Of a stretch of DNA of 51,614 nucleotides, positions 33,701 to 41,296 are shown piece by piece; position 1 is the first letter of the stretch; each line of letters begins with the position of its first letter. The position numbers were made by a program, and so were the translations under genes. The notes under the pieces are model-generated. The model was not told the origin of the DNA and made no database searches. It worked only from the letters and a program-made list of their open reading frames with translations. The DNA comes from JAFHCF01 sp048497495 (GTDB lineage Bacteria > Pseudomonadota > Alphaproteobacteria > Rhizobiales > Ancalomicrobiaceae), in NCBI GenBank assembly GCA_048497495.1, contig JAFHCF010000085.1, forward strand, positions 1 to 51,614, written 5' to 3'.

Positions 33701-33856
33701 GGCGCCGGGATAGGTCGCCGAGATGCCGATGGTCGGCGGCGCGATCTGCGGATACTGCGAGATCGCCAGCATGTACACGGCGAGCAGACCGCCGAGCATC
33801 ACGGCGATCGCCAGAACCCAGGCGAAGATCGGCCGGTCGATGAAGAAGCGCGACAT
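30731..33856 (-). CDS. RND efflux pump, HAE1/AcrB family
   Basis: A protein of 1041 residues, normal for AcrB. It begins [23 protein letters not shown] and has the two six-helix halves. [21 protein letters not shown] includes the proton-relay Asp pair of the fourth helix. The [24 protein letters not shown] porter region is typical. It exports hydrophobic or amphiphilic compounds using the proton gradient, together with the adaptor at 33867 and the channel at 29187. Specificity cannot be inferred. Confidence 0.96.
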   Translation of the reverse strand: [1041 protein letters not shown]

Positions 33857-33866
33857 TGTCTACTCC

Positions 33867-35174
33867 TCACTCGACGCGGCCGGCGTCACCGCCGCGTGAC
33901 GCCACCATCGGAGAGGGCAGGGCGCCCTGACGACGTTCTCGCACCTCGCCGGAGGTCTCGTCGATCGTCACTTCGATCGCCTGAACCTCACGACCGGCGC
34001 GGGCGTTCTGAAGCCCTTCGACGATCAGCCGATCGCCGTCGGAGATCCCCTTGGCGACCAACCAGTTGTTGCCGATGCCGGCGCCGATCTCGATGACCCG
34101 CTCCTCGACCTTGCCGTCCGCGCCGACGAACCAGGTGACGGGCTCGCCCTTGGTGTTGCGGGTCACCGCGCGTTGCGGCACCAACCAACTGTTCTCGGCG
34201 ATGCCCTCCTCGACCGTCGCCCGGACGTACATGCCCGGCAGAAGGACACGGTCGGGATTGGGGAACTCGGCGCGCAGCGTGTAGGTGCCGGTGGTCTCGC
34301 TGACATTGGCCTCGGAAAAGGCCAAGCGTCCCGGAAGCGGATAGATCGAGCCGTTCTCGAGCCTGAGCCGGACCTTGACGTTGTCGCCGGAGATCTTCAC
34401 CCGGCCGGCCTCGATCGCCTGGCGCAGATCGAGGAGACGCCGGCTCGACTGCGTGATGTCGACGTAGATCGGTTCCAGGGTGCGGATCGTCGTCAGGATC
34501 GTCGTCTGGCTGGCGGTGACGAGGGCGCCGGGGGTGAGCGTCGACTTGTCGATGCGACCGGAAATCGGCGCGGTGATCCGGGTGTGCTCGAGGTTGATCC
34601 GCGCGGTGGCCTCGTCCGCCTGGGCGACCGCGACGGCGGCCTTGGCCTGCGCGAGCGTGGCGAGCGCGTCGTCGAGATCCTGCTTGGCCACCGCGTTCTG
34701 CTTGGCGAGGTTCTGATAGCGCTCCATCTTGGCCTCGGCGCTCGGGACCGCGGCCTCCGCCTTCTGGCGCGTGGCGACGGCGCTGTCGAAGGCGGCCCGA
34801 TAGGTGGCCGGATCGATCAGATAGAGCGGATCACCCGCCGCGACCTCGCCGCCCTCCTTGAAGTAGCGTTCCCTGATGATGCCGCCCACCTGCGGGCGCA
34901 CCTCGGCGACGAAGGAGGCATTGGTGCGGCCGGGCAGTTCGGCGGTGATCGCCACCGACTGCGGATGGAGCACCACCACGCCGACCTGCGGCTTCGCCGC
35001 CCCGGGCGGCATGCCGGTCGTCGCCTGGTCCTTGCAGGCGCCGAGCGAGGCGGCGAGAAGCAGGGCACCGACGAGAGCACTCCGCCCGGCTCGCCGTCGC
35101 ACGGCCGATCGAATGGGACCGGACGAGGGATGGCGGGAAGAGACGGGTGTGGGAAGATCGCGGGGGCGTTTCAT
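33867..35174 (-). CDS. RND-type periplasmic adaptor (membrane fusion) lipoprotein, AcrA family
   Basis: A 435-residue protein with lipobox LLLAASLGAC (Cys47) after a long basic N terminus. The lipoyl-hairpin segments are ITAELPGRTNASFVAEVRPQVGGIIRERYF and INLEHTRITAPISGRIDKS; a beta-barrel and a membrane-proximal domain follow. It connects the RND pump to the outer-membrane channel. It lies 5 bases after the macB-like stop and 10 bases before the pump gene. Confidence 0.94.
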   Translation of the reverse strand: MKRPRDLPTPVSSRHPSSGPIRSAVRRRAGRSALVGALLLAASLGACKDQATTGMPPGAAKPQVGVVVLHPQSVAITAELPGRTNASFVAEVRPQVGGIIRERYFKEGGEVAAGDPLYLIDPATYRAAFDSAVATRQKAEAAVPSAEAKMERYQNLAKQNAVAKQDLDDALATLAQAKAAVAVAQADEATARINLEHTRITAPISGRIDKSTLTPGALVTASQTTILTTIRTLEPIYVDITQSSRRLLDLRQAIEAGRVKISGDNVKVRLRLENGSIYPLPGRLAFSEANVSETTGTYTLRAEFPNPDRVLLPGMYVRATVEEGIAENSWLVPQRAVTRNTKGEPVTWFVGADGKVEERVIEIGAGIGNNWLVAKGISDGDRLIVEGLQNARAGREVQAIEVTIDETSGEVRERRQGALPSPMVASRGGDAGRVE

Positions 35175-35179
35175 GGGCC

Positions 35180-37159
35180 TCAGTCTCGTGAGAGGGCGGC
35201 GACCGGATCGAGCAGCGCCGCCCCGTGGGCGGGCAACCAGCCGAAGACTACACCGATAAGGGTGGAACAGGCGAAGGCCGCGACGATCGTCGTCGCCGAG
35301 TAGACGAAGACGAAGCTCGAGCCGAAGACGGCGAAGGCGAGGCCGGCGGCGAAGGCGACGGCGACGCCGAGGACGCCGCCGATCAGGCAGACCAGCACCG
35401 CCTCGGTCAGGAACTGTTGCAGGATGTCGGAGCGCCGGGCGCCGACCGCCATGCGCACGCCGATTTCCTTCACCCGTTCCGACACCGACACCAGCATGAT
35501 GTTCATCACCCCGATGCCGCCGACCACCAGCGAGATCACCGCGATCGCGGCGATCAGCAGGGTGAGTGTCGCCGTCGTCGCGGTGATCGTCTGACGGATG
35601 TCGTCGGTGTTGAAGATGAAGAAATCCGTGGTGCCGTGGCGGCGGGTGAGAAAGGCCGTCGTCGCTTCTTGCGCCAGCGAATTGTCGACCTCGTCGGCGA
35701 CCCGCAGCAGGATCGAGCGCAGCGAGGTGTCGCCGAGGAAACGCACCTGCACCGTGGAATAGGCGAGGAACACCGAGAGGTTGCCGCTGGCGCCGAAACC
35801 CTGCTGCTTCTGGGTGACGCCGATCACCGTGCAGGGAACCTTGCCGACCAGGATCACTTCGCCGATCGGGCTGGCGCTGGTGTCGGCGAAGAGGGTCCTG
35901 GCGGTGTTCTCGTCGATGACGACCTCCTGCGACATGGTGCGTGCCGCGCCCGCGTCGAAGAAACGACCGGTTTGCAGCTTGGTCGCCTTCACCGAGAAGT
36001 AGTCGACCCCGACGCCGTTGACCAGCGCGCTCGCCTCGATCGAGCCGTAACGCAGGGTGGTCGATGTCGAGACGGTCGGGGTGACGCCCGCCGCATAGGT
36101 CTCGCGGGCCAGCGCCTCGGCGTCGGCGAGCACCAGGGTCTTGATCTTGGCCGAGCGGACGTCGCCGAAATCCTTGCCGGGGAAGATTTCCAGCGTGTTG
36201 GTGCCGAGACTCGAGATGTTGGAGAGGACCTTCTGCCGCGACCCCTCGCCGAGCGCCACCATGGCGACCACCGAGGCGATGCCGATGACGATGCCGAGCA
36301 TGGTGAGGAAGGTGCGCAGACGGTGGGCGAGCATGGCGAGCACCGCCATGCGGAAGGATTCCTCGAAGCGGGCGAGGGCGGCGCGCAGGGCCCCGACGCT
36401 CGCCTGCGTCGCCGCCGGACCGGTGCCGATCACCGCGCCGGCGGCACCGGGCTCGACCTGCGCCGCGGCCTCGCTCGGGCGATCCGAGACGATGCGGCCG
36501 TCGGAGATCTCGACGATCCGGTTCGCCCGCCGAGCCACTTCGTGGTCGTGTGTGACGAGGATCACCGTGTGCCCTTCGGCGTTGAGTTCGGCGAGGATCT
36601 TCAGCACCTCGTCGCCGGAACGTCGATCGAGGGCGCCGGTCGGTTCGTCGGCGAGCACCACGTCGGCGCCGTTCATCAGGGCGCGAGCGATCGAGACCCG
36701 CTGCTGTTGGCCGCCCGACAGTTGTCCGGGCCGATGACCGAGACGATCGGAGAGCCCGAGGCGGGTGAGGATGGCCGTCGCGCGCTTCCGACGGTCCGCG
36801 CCCGAGACGCCGGCGTAGATCGCCGGGATCTCGGTGTTGCCGAGCGCGGTGAGTTCGGAGAGCAGATGGTAGCGCTGGAAGATGAAGCCGAAATGCTCGC
36901 GCCGCAGTTCGGCGAGTTCGTCCGGGTCGAGATCGGCGGTCGAGCGTCCGGCGAAGCGGTAGTCGCCCGCCGTCGGTCGATCGAGGCAGCCGAGGATGTT
37001 CATCAACGTCGACTTGCCCGAACCCGACGCCCCCATGATCGCGATGAACTCGCCGGCGCGCACGTCGAGATCGATGTCGGCGAGCACGGCGACGGTGCCT
37101 TCGCCGGCCGGATATTCCCGGCGAACGCCTCGCAGCGAGATGAGCGCTTCGTCGGCCAT
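35180..37159 (-). CDS. macB: MacB-type ABC exporter (ATPase fused to FtsX-like permease)
   Basis: A protein of 659 residues. The N-terminal ATPase (about 1–230) has Walker A GASGSGKST (43–51), signature LSGGQQQRVSIARAL and Walker B VVLADEPTGALD. A linker leads to four membrane helices: one at about 280–300 and three in the C-terminal FtsX part, with the MacB periplasmic domain between. GIGVMNIMLVSVSERVKEIGVRMAVGAR is diagnostic. MacB exports macrolides, lipopeptides, siderophores or haem precursors by mechanotransmission. It starts one base after the macA-like stop. The absence of its own channel gene points to the OprM-like protein at 29187. Confidence 0.94.
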   Translation of the reverse strand: MADEALISLRGVRREYPAGEGTVAVLADIDLDVRAGEFIAIMGASGSGKSTLMNILGCLDRPTAGDYRFAGRSTADLDPDELAELRREHFGFIFQRYHLLSELTALGNTEIPAIYAGVSGADRRKRATAILTRLGLSDRLGHRPGQLSGGQQQRVSIARALMNGADVVLADEPTGALDRRSGDEVLKILAELNAEGHTVILVTHDHEVARRANRIVEISDGRIVSDRPSEAAAQVEPGAAGAVIGTGPAATQASVGALRAALARFEESFRMAVLAMLAHRLRTFLTMLGIVIGIASVVAMVALGEGSRQKVLSNISSLGTNTLEIFPGKDFGDVRSAKIKTLVLADAEALARETYAAGVTPTVSTSTTLRYGSIEASALVNGVGVDYFSVKATKLQTGRFFDAGAARTMSQEVVIDENTARTLFADTSASPIGEVILVGKVPCTVIGVTQKQQGFGASGNLSVFLAYSTVQVRFLGDTSLRSILLRVADEVDNSLAQEATTAFLTRRHGTTDFFIFNTDDIRQTITATTATLTLLIAAIAVISLVVGGIGVMNIMLVSVSERVKEIGVRMAVGARRSDILQQFLTEAVLVCLIGGVLGVAVAFAAGLAFAVFGSSFVFVYSATTIVAAFACSTLIGVVFGWLPAHGAALLDPVAALSRD

Positions 37160-37160
37160 G

Positions 37161-38381
37161 TCACAACCCTCCGGGAGGTCCTGGCATCGACGAGGCCTTC
37201 GTCTCGGTGGAACGCCTTCCGACGACGACCTTCTCGCCCGCCGAGAGCCCCGATCGGATCTCCACCCGCACCTTGTCGTCGAGACCGACCGTGACCTCGC
37301 GCCGGACGGTCGCCCCTTTCGCCCCGACGACCTCCACGGTGCGCTCGCCGCCCGAACCGGCCGGTGAGAGTGCCGCGGTCGGCACCATGACGACGCCCTT
37401 GGCCTCGCCGAGGATCACCTTGACCTGCGCGGTCATGTAGGTGCGCAGCGCGCCGTCCGGATTGGGCACTTCGAAGCGGCCGTAATAGTAGATCGCCGAG
37501 GAACTCGACGACGACGAGGAGGAGGAACTCGACGACGTCGTGCTGGTCGAGGAGGTGATCGTGCTGTCGGACCTGAGCGAATCCGGTGCCGGATCGAGCG
37601 CCTCGAGCCTCGCTTCCCACTTTCGGGCGCGATCGCCGAGGATCGAGAAGACGACCGGTTGCCCGACCTCGACCTTGGGCACGTCGGCCTCCGAGATCTC
37701 GGCGCGCACCGTCATGCGGTCGATCCGACCGAGGACGACGATGGTCGGGGCCGATTGCACGGCGTTGACCGTCTGCCCCTCCTGCGTCACCACCAGAAGC
37801 ACCGTCCCGTCGATCGGTGCGACGATGCGGGTATAGCCGAGATCGACTCGCGCCGTGTCGACCTTCACCTCGGCCTGGGCGATCTGGGCGACGAGCGAGT
37901 CGATCTGAGCCCGGGTCGTCTCCACCGTCGCCTTGGCGCTCTCGAAGGCGTCCTTCGAACTCGCCTGCTTGGCATAGGTGGCGGTCTCGCGTTCGAGCAC
38001 GGCGAGCGCATAGACGAGGCTCGCCTCCTTCTGCCGCTTCTGCGCCCGCACGTCGGCGAGCGCGGCCTCGGCGCTCTTCAGGTCGTTCTCCTGGGTGAGG
38101 CTGTCGATGGTGGCGACGAGGTCGCCCGTCTTCACCGTGTCGCCGATCGCCACCTTCATCGCGGTGATGCGGCCCGACGCCTGAGCGCCGACCGCCACGA
38201 GACGCACCGGACGCAACGTCCCCGTCGCCTGAACCGTCTGTTGGACGTCGCCGATCGTCGCCTCGGCGACGAGGAGATCGGCGAGCGGATCGGCCGCGGT
38301 GCGCGCTCGCCACCACCAGCCGCCGGCGACGATCGCCAGTGCGCCGATGCCGCCGATCATCCAACGCGTGGTGGGCGTCAT
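37161..38381 (-). CDS. macA: MacA-type periplasmic adaptor with poly-serine tract
   Basis: A 406-residue adaptor anchored by an N-terminal helix (about 8–25). It has lipoyl halves (VGAQASGRITAMKVAIGDTVKTGDLVATIDS; LGYTRIVAPIDGTVL), a coiled-coil hairpin (about 95–178), a beta-barrel and a MacA-type proximal domain. Unusual is a low-complexity run at about 271–295, ending in 13 consecutive serines (37497–37535), written in mixed TCG, TCC and AGT codons. It sits in the barrel where other MacA proteins carry a short loop. It is the first gene of the efflux operon, downstream of a clear promoter. Confidence 0.92.
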   Translation of the reverse strand: MTPTTRWMIGGIGALAIVAGGWWWRARTAADPLADLLVAEATIGDVQQTVQATGTLRPVRLVAVGAQASGRITAMKVAIGDTVKTGDLVATIDSLTQENDLKSAEAALADVRAQKRQKEASLVYALAVLERETATYAKQASSKDAFESAKATVETTRAQIDSLVAQIAQAEVKVDTARVDLGYTRIVAPIDGTVLLVVTQEGQTVNAVQSAPTIVVLGRIDRMTVRAEISEADVPKVEVGQPVVFSILGDRARKWEARLEALDPAPDSLRSDSTITSSTSTTSSSSSSSSSSSSSAIYYYGRFEVPNPDGALRTYMTAQVKVILGEAKGVVMVPTAALSPAGSGGERTVEVVGAKGATVRREVTVGLDDKVRVEIRSGLSAGEKVVVGRRSTETKASSMPGPPGGL

Positions 38382-38571
38382 GCATGTGCTCCCGAACGAG
38401 ACGGTGGAGTGTGGTCCGATCGCCGAGACGCGCCGGTCGTCGAGCGAAGCGGCGATGCGATCTGCGAGATCGAACGGGCGATCGCGAAGGCGGCTGTGTT
38501 TCTGTCCGTTTCCACCGGTGGCGTCACGATCACCTGCCGCCGACCGATCGAGGGAGACGGCTGGCTATTTT

Positions 38572-38589
38572 AGATACGATGCCGTATCT
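38572..38589. promoter_or_regulatory. TetR-type operator at the efflux promoter
   Basis: AGATACG-ATGC-CGTATCT is a perfect inverted repeat with 7-bp arms and a 4-base centre. It overlaps the last base of the -10 and the start site of the efflux operon, and lies 68 bases before the divergent TetR gene. TetR autoregulation and repression of the pump operon are the natural reading. Confidence 0.75.
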
Positions 38590-38617
38590 TTATTCTCGGA
38601 AATGGCGTCACTGTCAA
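38589..38617 (-). promoter_or_regulatory. Predicted promoter of the macAB–RND operon
   Basis: On the minus strand TTGACA (38617–38612) is separated by 17 bases from AATAAA (38594–38589), a perfect -35 with a four-of-six -10. It reads toward macA (start 38381), leaving a leader of roughly 200 bases in which I see no further feature. Confidence 0.68.
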
Positions 38618-38657
38618 CCTCGCCCACGGGGCGGCAGGCCGTCGAGGAGGAGCCGAC

Positions 38658-39326
38658 ATGCTGGACGGGGACACGGACGGAGCGAGCGCCGCGCCGGTCA
38701 AGCGGCCGCGTGGTCGGCCGAAAGTGGCGTCGGACGCCGATCGGCGGGTTCACATCGCCGAGATCGGTCGAGGCATCTTCCTGGAGCGCGGCTTCGGCCG
38801 CGCCACCATGGACGAGGTGGCGGTCCGCGCCCGCGTGTCGAAGAAGACGCTCTATCGCTTCTTCGCCAACAAGCTGGAGCTCTTCGCCGCCGTCGTCGAG
38901 AGCCATCGCCATTCCATGTTGTCGTTCCCGGACGATCTCGATCACCTCGGGGTCGAAGAGGCGTTGCGAGCGATCGTCCGCTTCGACATCGATGCCGACG
39001 AGGATCGCGAACGCCACGAACTGCTCGAAATGGCCTTCTTCGAGTTGGCCGGTCACCCCGAATTGCGGGAGTTGATCTTTCTCCACGGCATCGAGAAGGG
39101 CCAACTCGACCTCGCCGACTGGCTTCGACGACAGTCCGCGGTCGGCCGGTTGGTCGTCGACGATGCCGATCTGGCGGCCCGCATTCTGATGGACATGGTC
39201 TTCGGCGCCAGTCGTCCGCCGCCGCGACCCGGCGAGGTGGAGGAACCTCGAGCCCGGCGGCGTCGCCTCGAGGGATGCATTTCGCTCTTTCTCGACGGAA
39301 CCAGACCTCGAACCACACCGCGATAG
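38658..39326 (+). CDS. TetR-family repressor of the efflux operon
   Basis: A protein of 222 residues. A basic N terminus KRPRGRPKV precedes the HTH: GRGIFLERGFGRATMDEVAVRARVSKKTLYRFFANKLELF. The rest is the helical ligand domain, ending in an Arg-rich tail. The ATG at 38658 is preceded by GAGGAGCCGAC. Its divergent position and the perfect palindrome at 38572 make it the likely regulator of the macA–OMF operon, induced by a transported compound. Confidence 0.9.
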   Translation: MLDGDTDGASAAPVKRPRGRPKVASDADRRVHIAEIGRGIFLERGFGRATMDEVAVRARVSKKTLYRFFANKLELFAAVVESHRHSMLSFPDDLDHLGVEEALRAIVRFDIDADEDRERHELLEMAFFELAGHPELRELIFLHGIEKGQLDLADWLRRQSAVGRLVVDDADLAARILMDMVFGASRPPPRPGEVEEPRARRRRLEGCISLFLDGTRPRTTPR

Positions 39327-39429
39327 ACCATTCGCGCCGACGATGGCGCCGGCCGCGTCGCGAGATCGGCCGCCGTTCAACTCTTCATGCCGGGCAGGTT
39401 CCTTCGCCAGCCCTGGTTCCATGCGCCGT

Positions 39430-39453
39430 CCGATCCCGCTTCGACGGGATCGG
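39430..39453. terminator. Stem-loop between converging TetR and deoR genes
   Basis: CCGATCCCG and CGGGATCGG form a perfect 9-bp stem around CTTCGA, inside the 257-base gap 39327–39583 where the TetR gene (+) and the DeoR gene (-) converge. No T-run is seen. The rest of the gap holds nothing recognisable. Confidence 0.4.
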
Positions 39454-39583
39454 TCTGGGCAAGATTGAGAATTGGAAGACTGTCTTGTCTCCACGCCCGA
39501 TGACGGCGGGAGCCGCCACCGGCGTCCCGGTCGAACCGCGATCGAGGCGGAGCATTTCTCCGGCGGGTCGGATCCGCCCGCGG

Positions 39584-40357
39584 TCAGCCGCGGTGGGGCG
39601 CGACGCGCACGCCGAGGTCCTCGATCGCCTTCCGGTGGGCCGGATCGACGGCCGAATCGGTCAGGACCGCGTCGAAGATCGAGAGGTCGGCGAAATAGGC
39701 CGAGCGGACCCGGCCGAACTTGCTCGAATCGACCACCAGATAGGTCGAGACCGCCCGGCCGATGGCCTCCTGCTTGATCGCCACCTCGTGAAAATTCGAA
39801 CAGCTGACGCCATGCGTCGGATGCACGCCGCCGGCGCTGATGAAGGCCTTGTTGATGCCGATCCGCTTCAGCACGTCCAGCGCTTCCGGGCTGTCGAACG
39901 ACGCCGACGAGCGGTGATAGACGCCGCCGAGCAGAACCAGGGCGACGTTGTCGAAACGGCGGACGATCTCGGCGATGTTGATCGCGTAACAGACCACCGT
40001 GACGCCCTTGGTATCGGCCAGACGGCGGGCGAGATAGGGCAGGGTGGTGCCGCAGTCGAGGAAGACGGTGTCGCCCGGTTCGATGTGGGCGTAGGCGGCC
40101 TCGCAGGCGGCGCGCTTGCCCGCGGCATGGGCCTCGCGTTCGCGGTCGAGGACGTAGTCGGGCTGCGACGAACCGGCCTGGGCCGCGACGATGTGGCCGC
40201 CGTGACAGACGAAACGCTCCGAATGGGCGGCGACGTCGCGCCGGATCGTCATTTCCGACACGCTGAGCCGGTCGGCGACGTCGCCGAGCCGCACATAGGA
40301 CGCGGTTTCGAGAGCCTCGGAGAGCCAATCCACTCGCTGCTTTCTGGGGATGGTCAT
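39584..40357 (-). CDS. deoR: DeoR-family repressor of the deoxyribose operon
   Basis: A 257-residue protein. The N-terminal HTH (about 5–60) has ASYVRLGDVADRLSVSEMTIRRDV, the DeoR signature. The C-terminal sugar-phosphate-binding domain follows, with DTVFLDCGTTLPYLARRL (about 96–113) and GGVYHRSSASF. Binding of a sugar phosphate should lift repression. The start is the ATG at 40357 (MTIPRKQRVDWL); upstream in-frame sequence crosses the operator region and is not coding. Divergent from deoC, with ACATG-rich dyads between. The family also contains regulators of other sugars, so the deoxyribose-phosphate ligand is inferred from deoC. Confidence 0.9.
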   Translation of the reverse strand: MTIPRKQRVDWLSEALETASYVRLGDVADRLSVSEMTIRRDVAAHSERFVCHGGHIVAAQAGSSQPDYVLDREREAHAAGKRAACEAAYAHIEPGDTVFLDCGTTLPYLARRLADTKGVTVVCYAINIAEIVRRFDNVALVLLGGVYHRSSASFDSPEALDVLKRIGINKAFISAGGVHPTHGVSCSNFHEVAIKQEAIGRAVSTYLVVDSSKFGRVRSAYFADLSIFDAVLTDSAVDPAHRKAIEDLGVRVAPHRG

Positions 40358-40467
40358 CGCGCGCTTGCCGTCAGGGTTGGCGATCCGTCGGACACCTGCC
40401 GTTTCCGAATGGGCGGGTCGGGGTGTCGCGTCCGGCGGGATCGGAGTGGTCCGGGCTTCACAGGTGA

Positions 40468-40509
40468 ATGTTAATCTGATAACATGACATGTGACAATTG
40501 GAACATGTT
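40468..40509. promoter_or_regulatory. Operator cluster between deoR and deoC
   Basis: Three overlapping or adjacent dyads lie in the low-GC centre of the gap: ATGTTA-ATCTGA-TAACAT (40468–40485), ACATG-A-CATGT (40482–40492) and AACATGTT (40502–40509). The shared ACATG core suggests several binding units for the divergent DeoR protein, covering both promoters. Confidence 0.6.
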
Positions 40510-40539
40510 TCATCGGTCGCAGTTTTCGCGGAGACCCCC

Positions 40540-41196
40540 ATGGACGCCGTCGTCACCGACCTCCACCGCTTCATCGACCACACCATCCTGAAGCCCGACG
40601 CGGGCCGCGCGGAGGTTCTGCGTTTCTGCGACGAGGCCCGGGAGAATCACTTCTTCTCCGTCTGTGTCAATCCGCGCTGGGTGCCGACGGTGGCCGCGGC
40701 CCTGGCGGGCAGCGATGTCGCCACCTGCGCGGTCGTCGGCTTCCCGCTCGGCGCGACGCCGAGCGAGATCAAGGCGGCGGAAGCCGCCTGGGTGGTGGCG
40801 CGCGGGGCGCGCGAGGTCGACATGGTGATCGATGTCGGCGCCCTCAAGGACGGCGACCTCGACCATGTCCGCGCCGACATCGCCGCGGTCGCGGCGGCCC
40901 GCGGCGCGGCGCTGCTCAAGGTCATCATCGAGACCTGCCTGCTCACCGACGCCGAGAAGGTCACCGCCTGTCGCCTCGCGGCCGAGGCCGGGGCCGACTT
41001 CGTCAAGACCTCGACCGGGTTCTCCACCGGCGGCGCCACCGCCGAGGACGTCGCCCTGATGCGCAGCACGGTCGGCGACGCCCTCGGCGTCAAGGCCTCG
41101 GGCGGCGTGCGCACCCGCGAGGACGCGCTCAGGATGCTCGCCGCCGGCGCCTCCCGCATCGGCGCCAGCGCCAGCCTGAGCATCATCGCGGGCTGA
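40540..41196 (+). CDS. deoC: Deoxyribose-phosphate aldolase
   Basis: A 218-residue TIM-barrel class I aldolase. It splits 2-deoxy-D-ribose 5-phosphate into acetaldehyde and glyceraldehyde 3-phosphate. The Schiff-base Lys156 is in DFVKTSTGF, Lys185 in GVKASGGVRT, and the catalytic Asp residues in REVDMVIDVG; FIDHTILKP opens the barrel as usual. The start is the ATG at 40540, eight bases after GGAG; an upstream in-frame ATG would run into the operators. It is the first gene of the deoxyribose operon. Confidence 0.96.
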   Translation: MDAVVTDLHRFIDHTILKPDAGRAEVLRFCDEARENHFFSVCVNPRWVPTVAAALAGSDVATCAVVGFPLGATPSEIKAAEAAWVVARGAREVDMVIDVGALKDGDLDHVRADIAAVAAARGAALLKVIIETCLLTDAEKVTACRLAAEAGADFVKTSTGFSTGGATAEDVALMRSTVGDALGVKASGGVRTREDALRMLAAGASRIGASASLSIIAG

Positions 41197-41296
41197 GGCC
41201 CGCATCCCCCCCACGCTCGACAGGAGGCATCACCCTCAGTCCAGATCGCGATACCCCATAAGAACGATGGTCAACGAACCAAACGAGGAAAACGCA

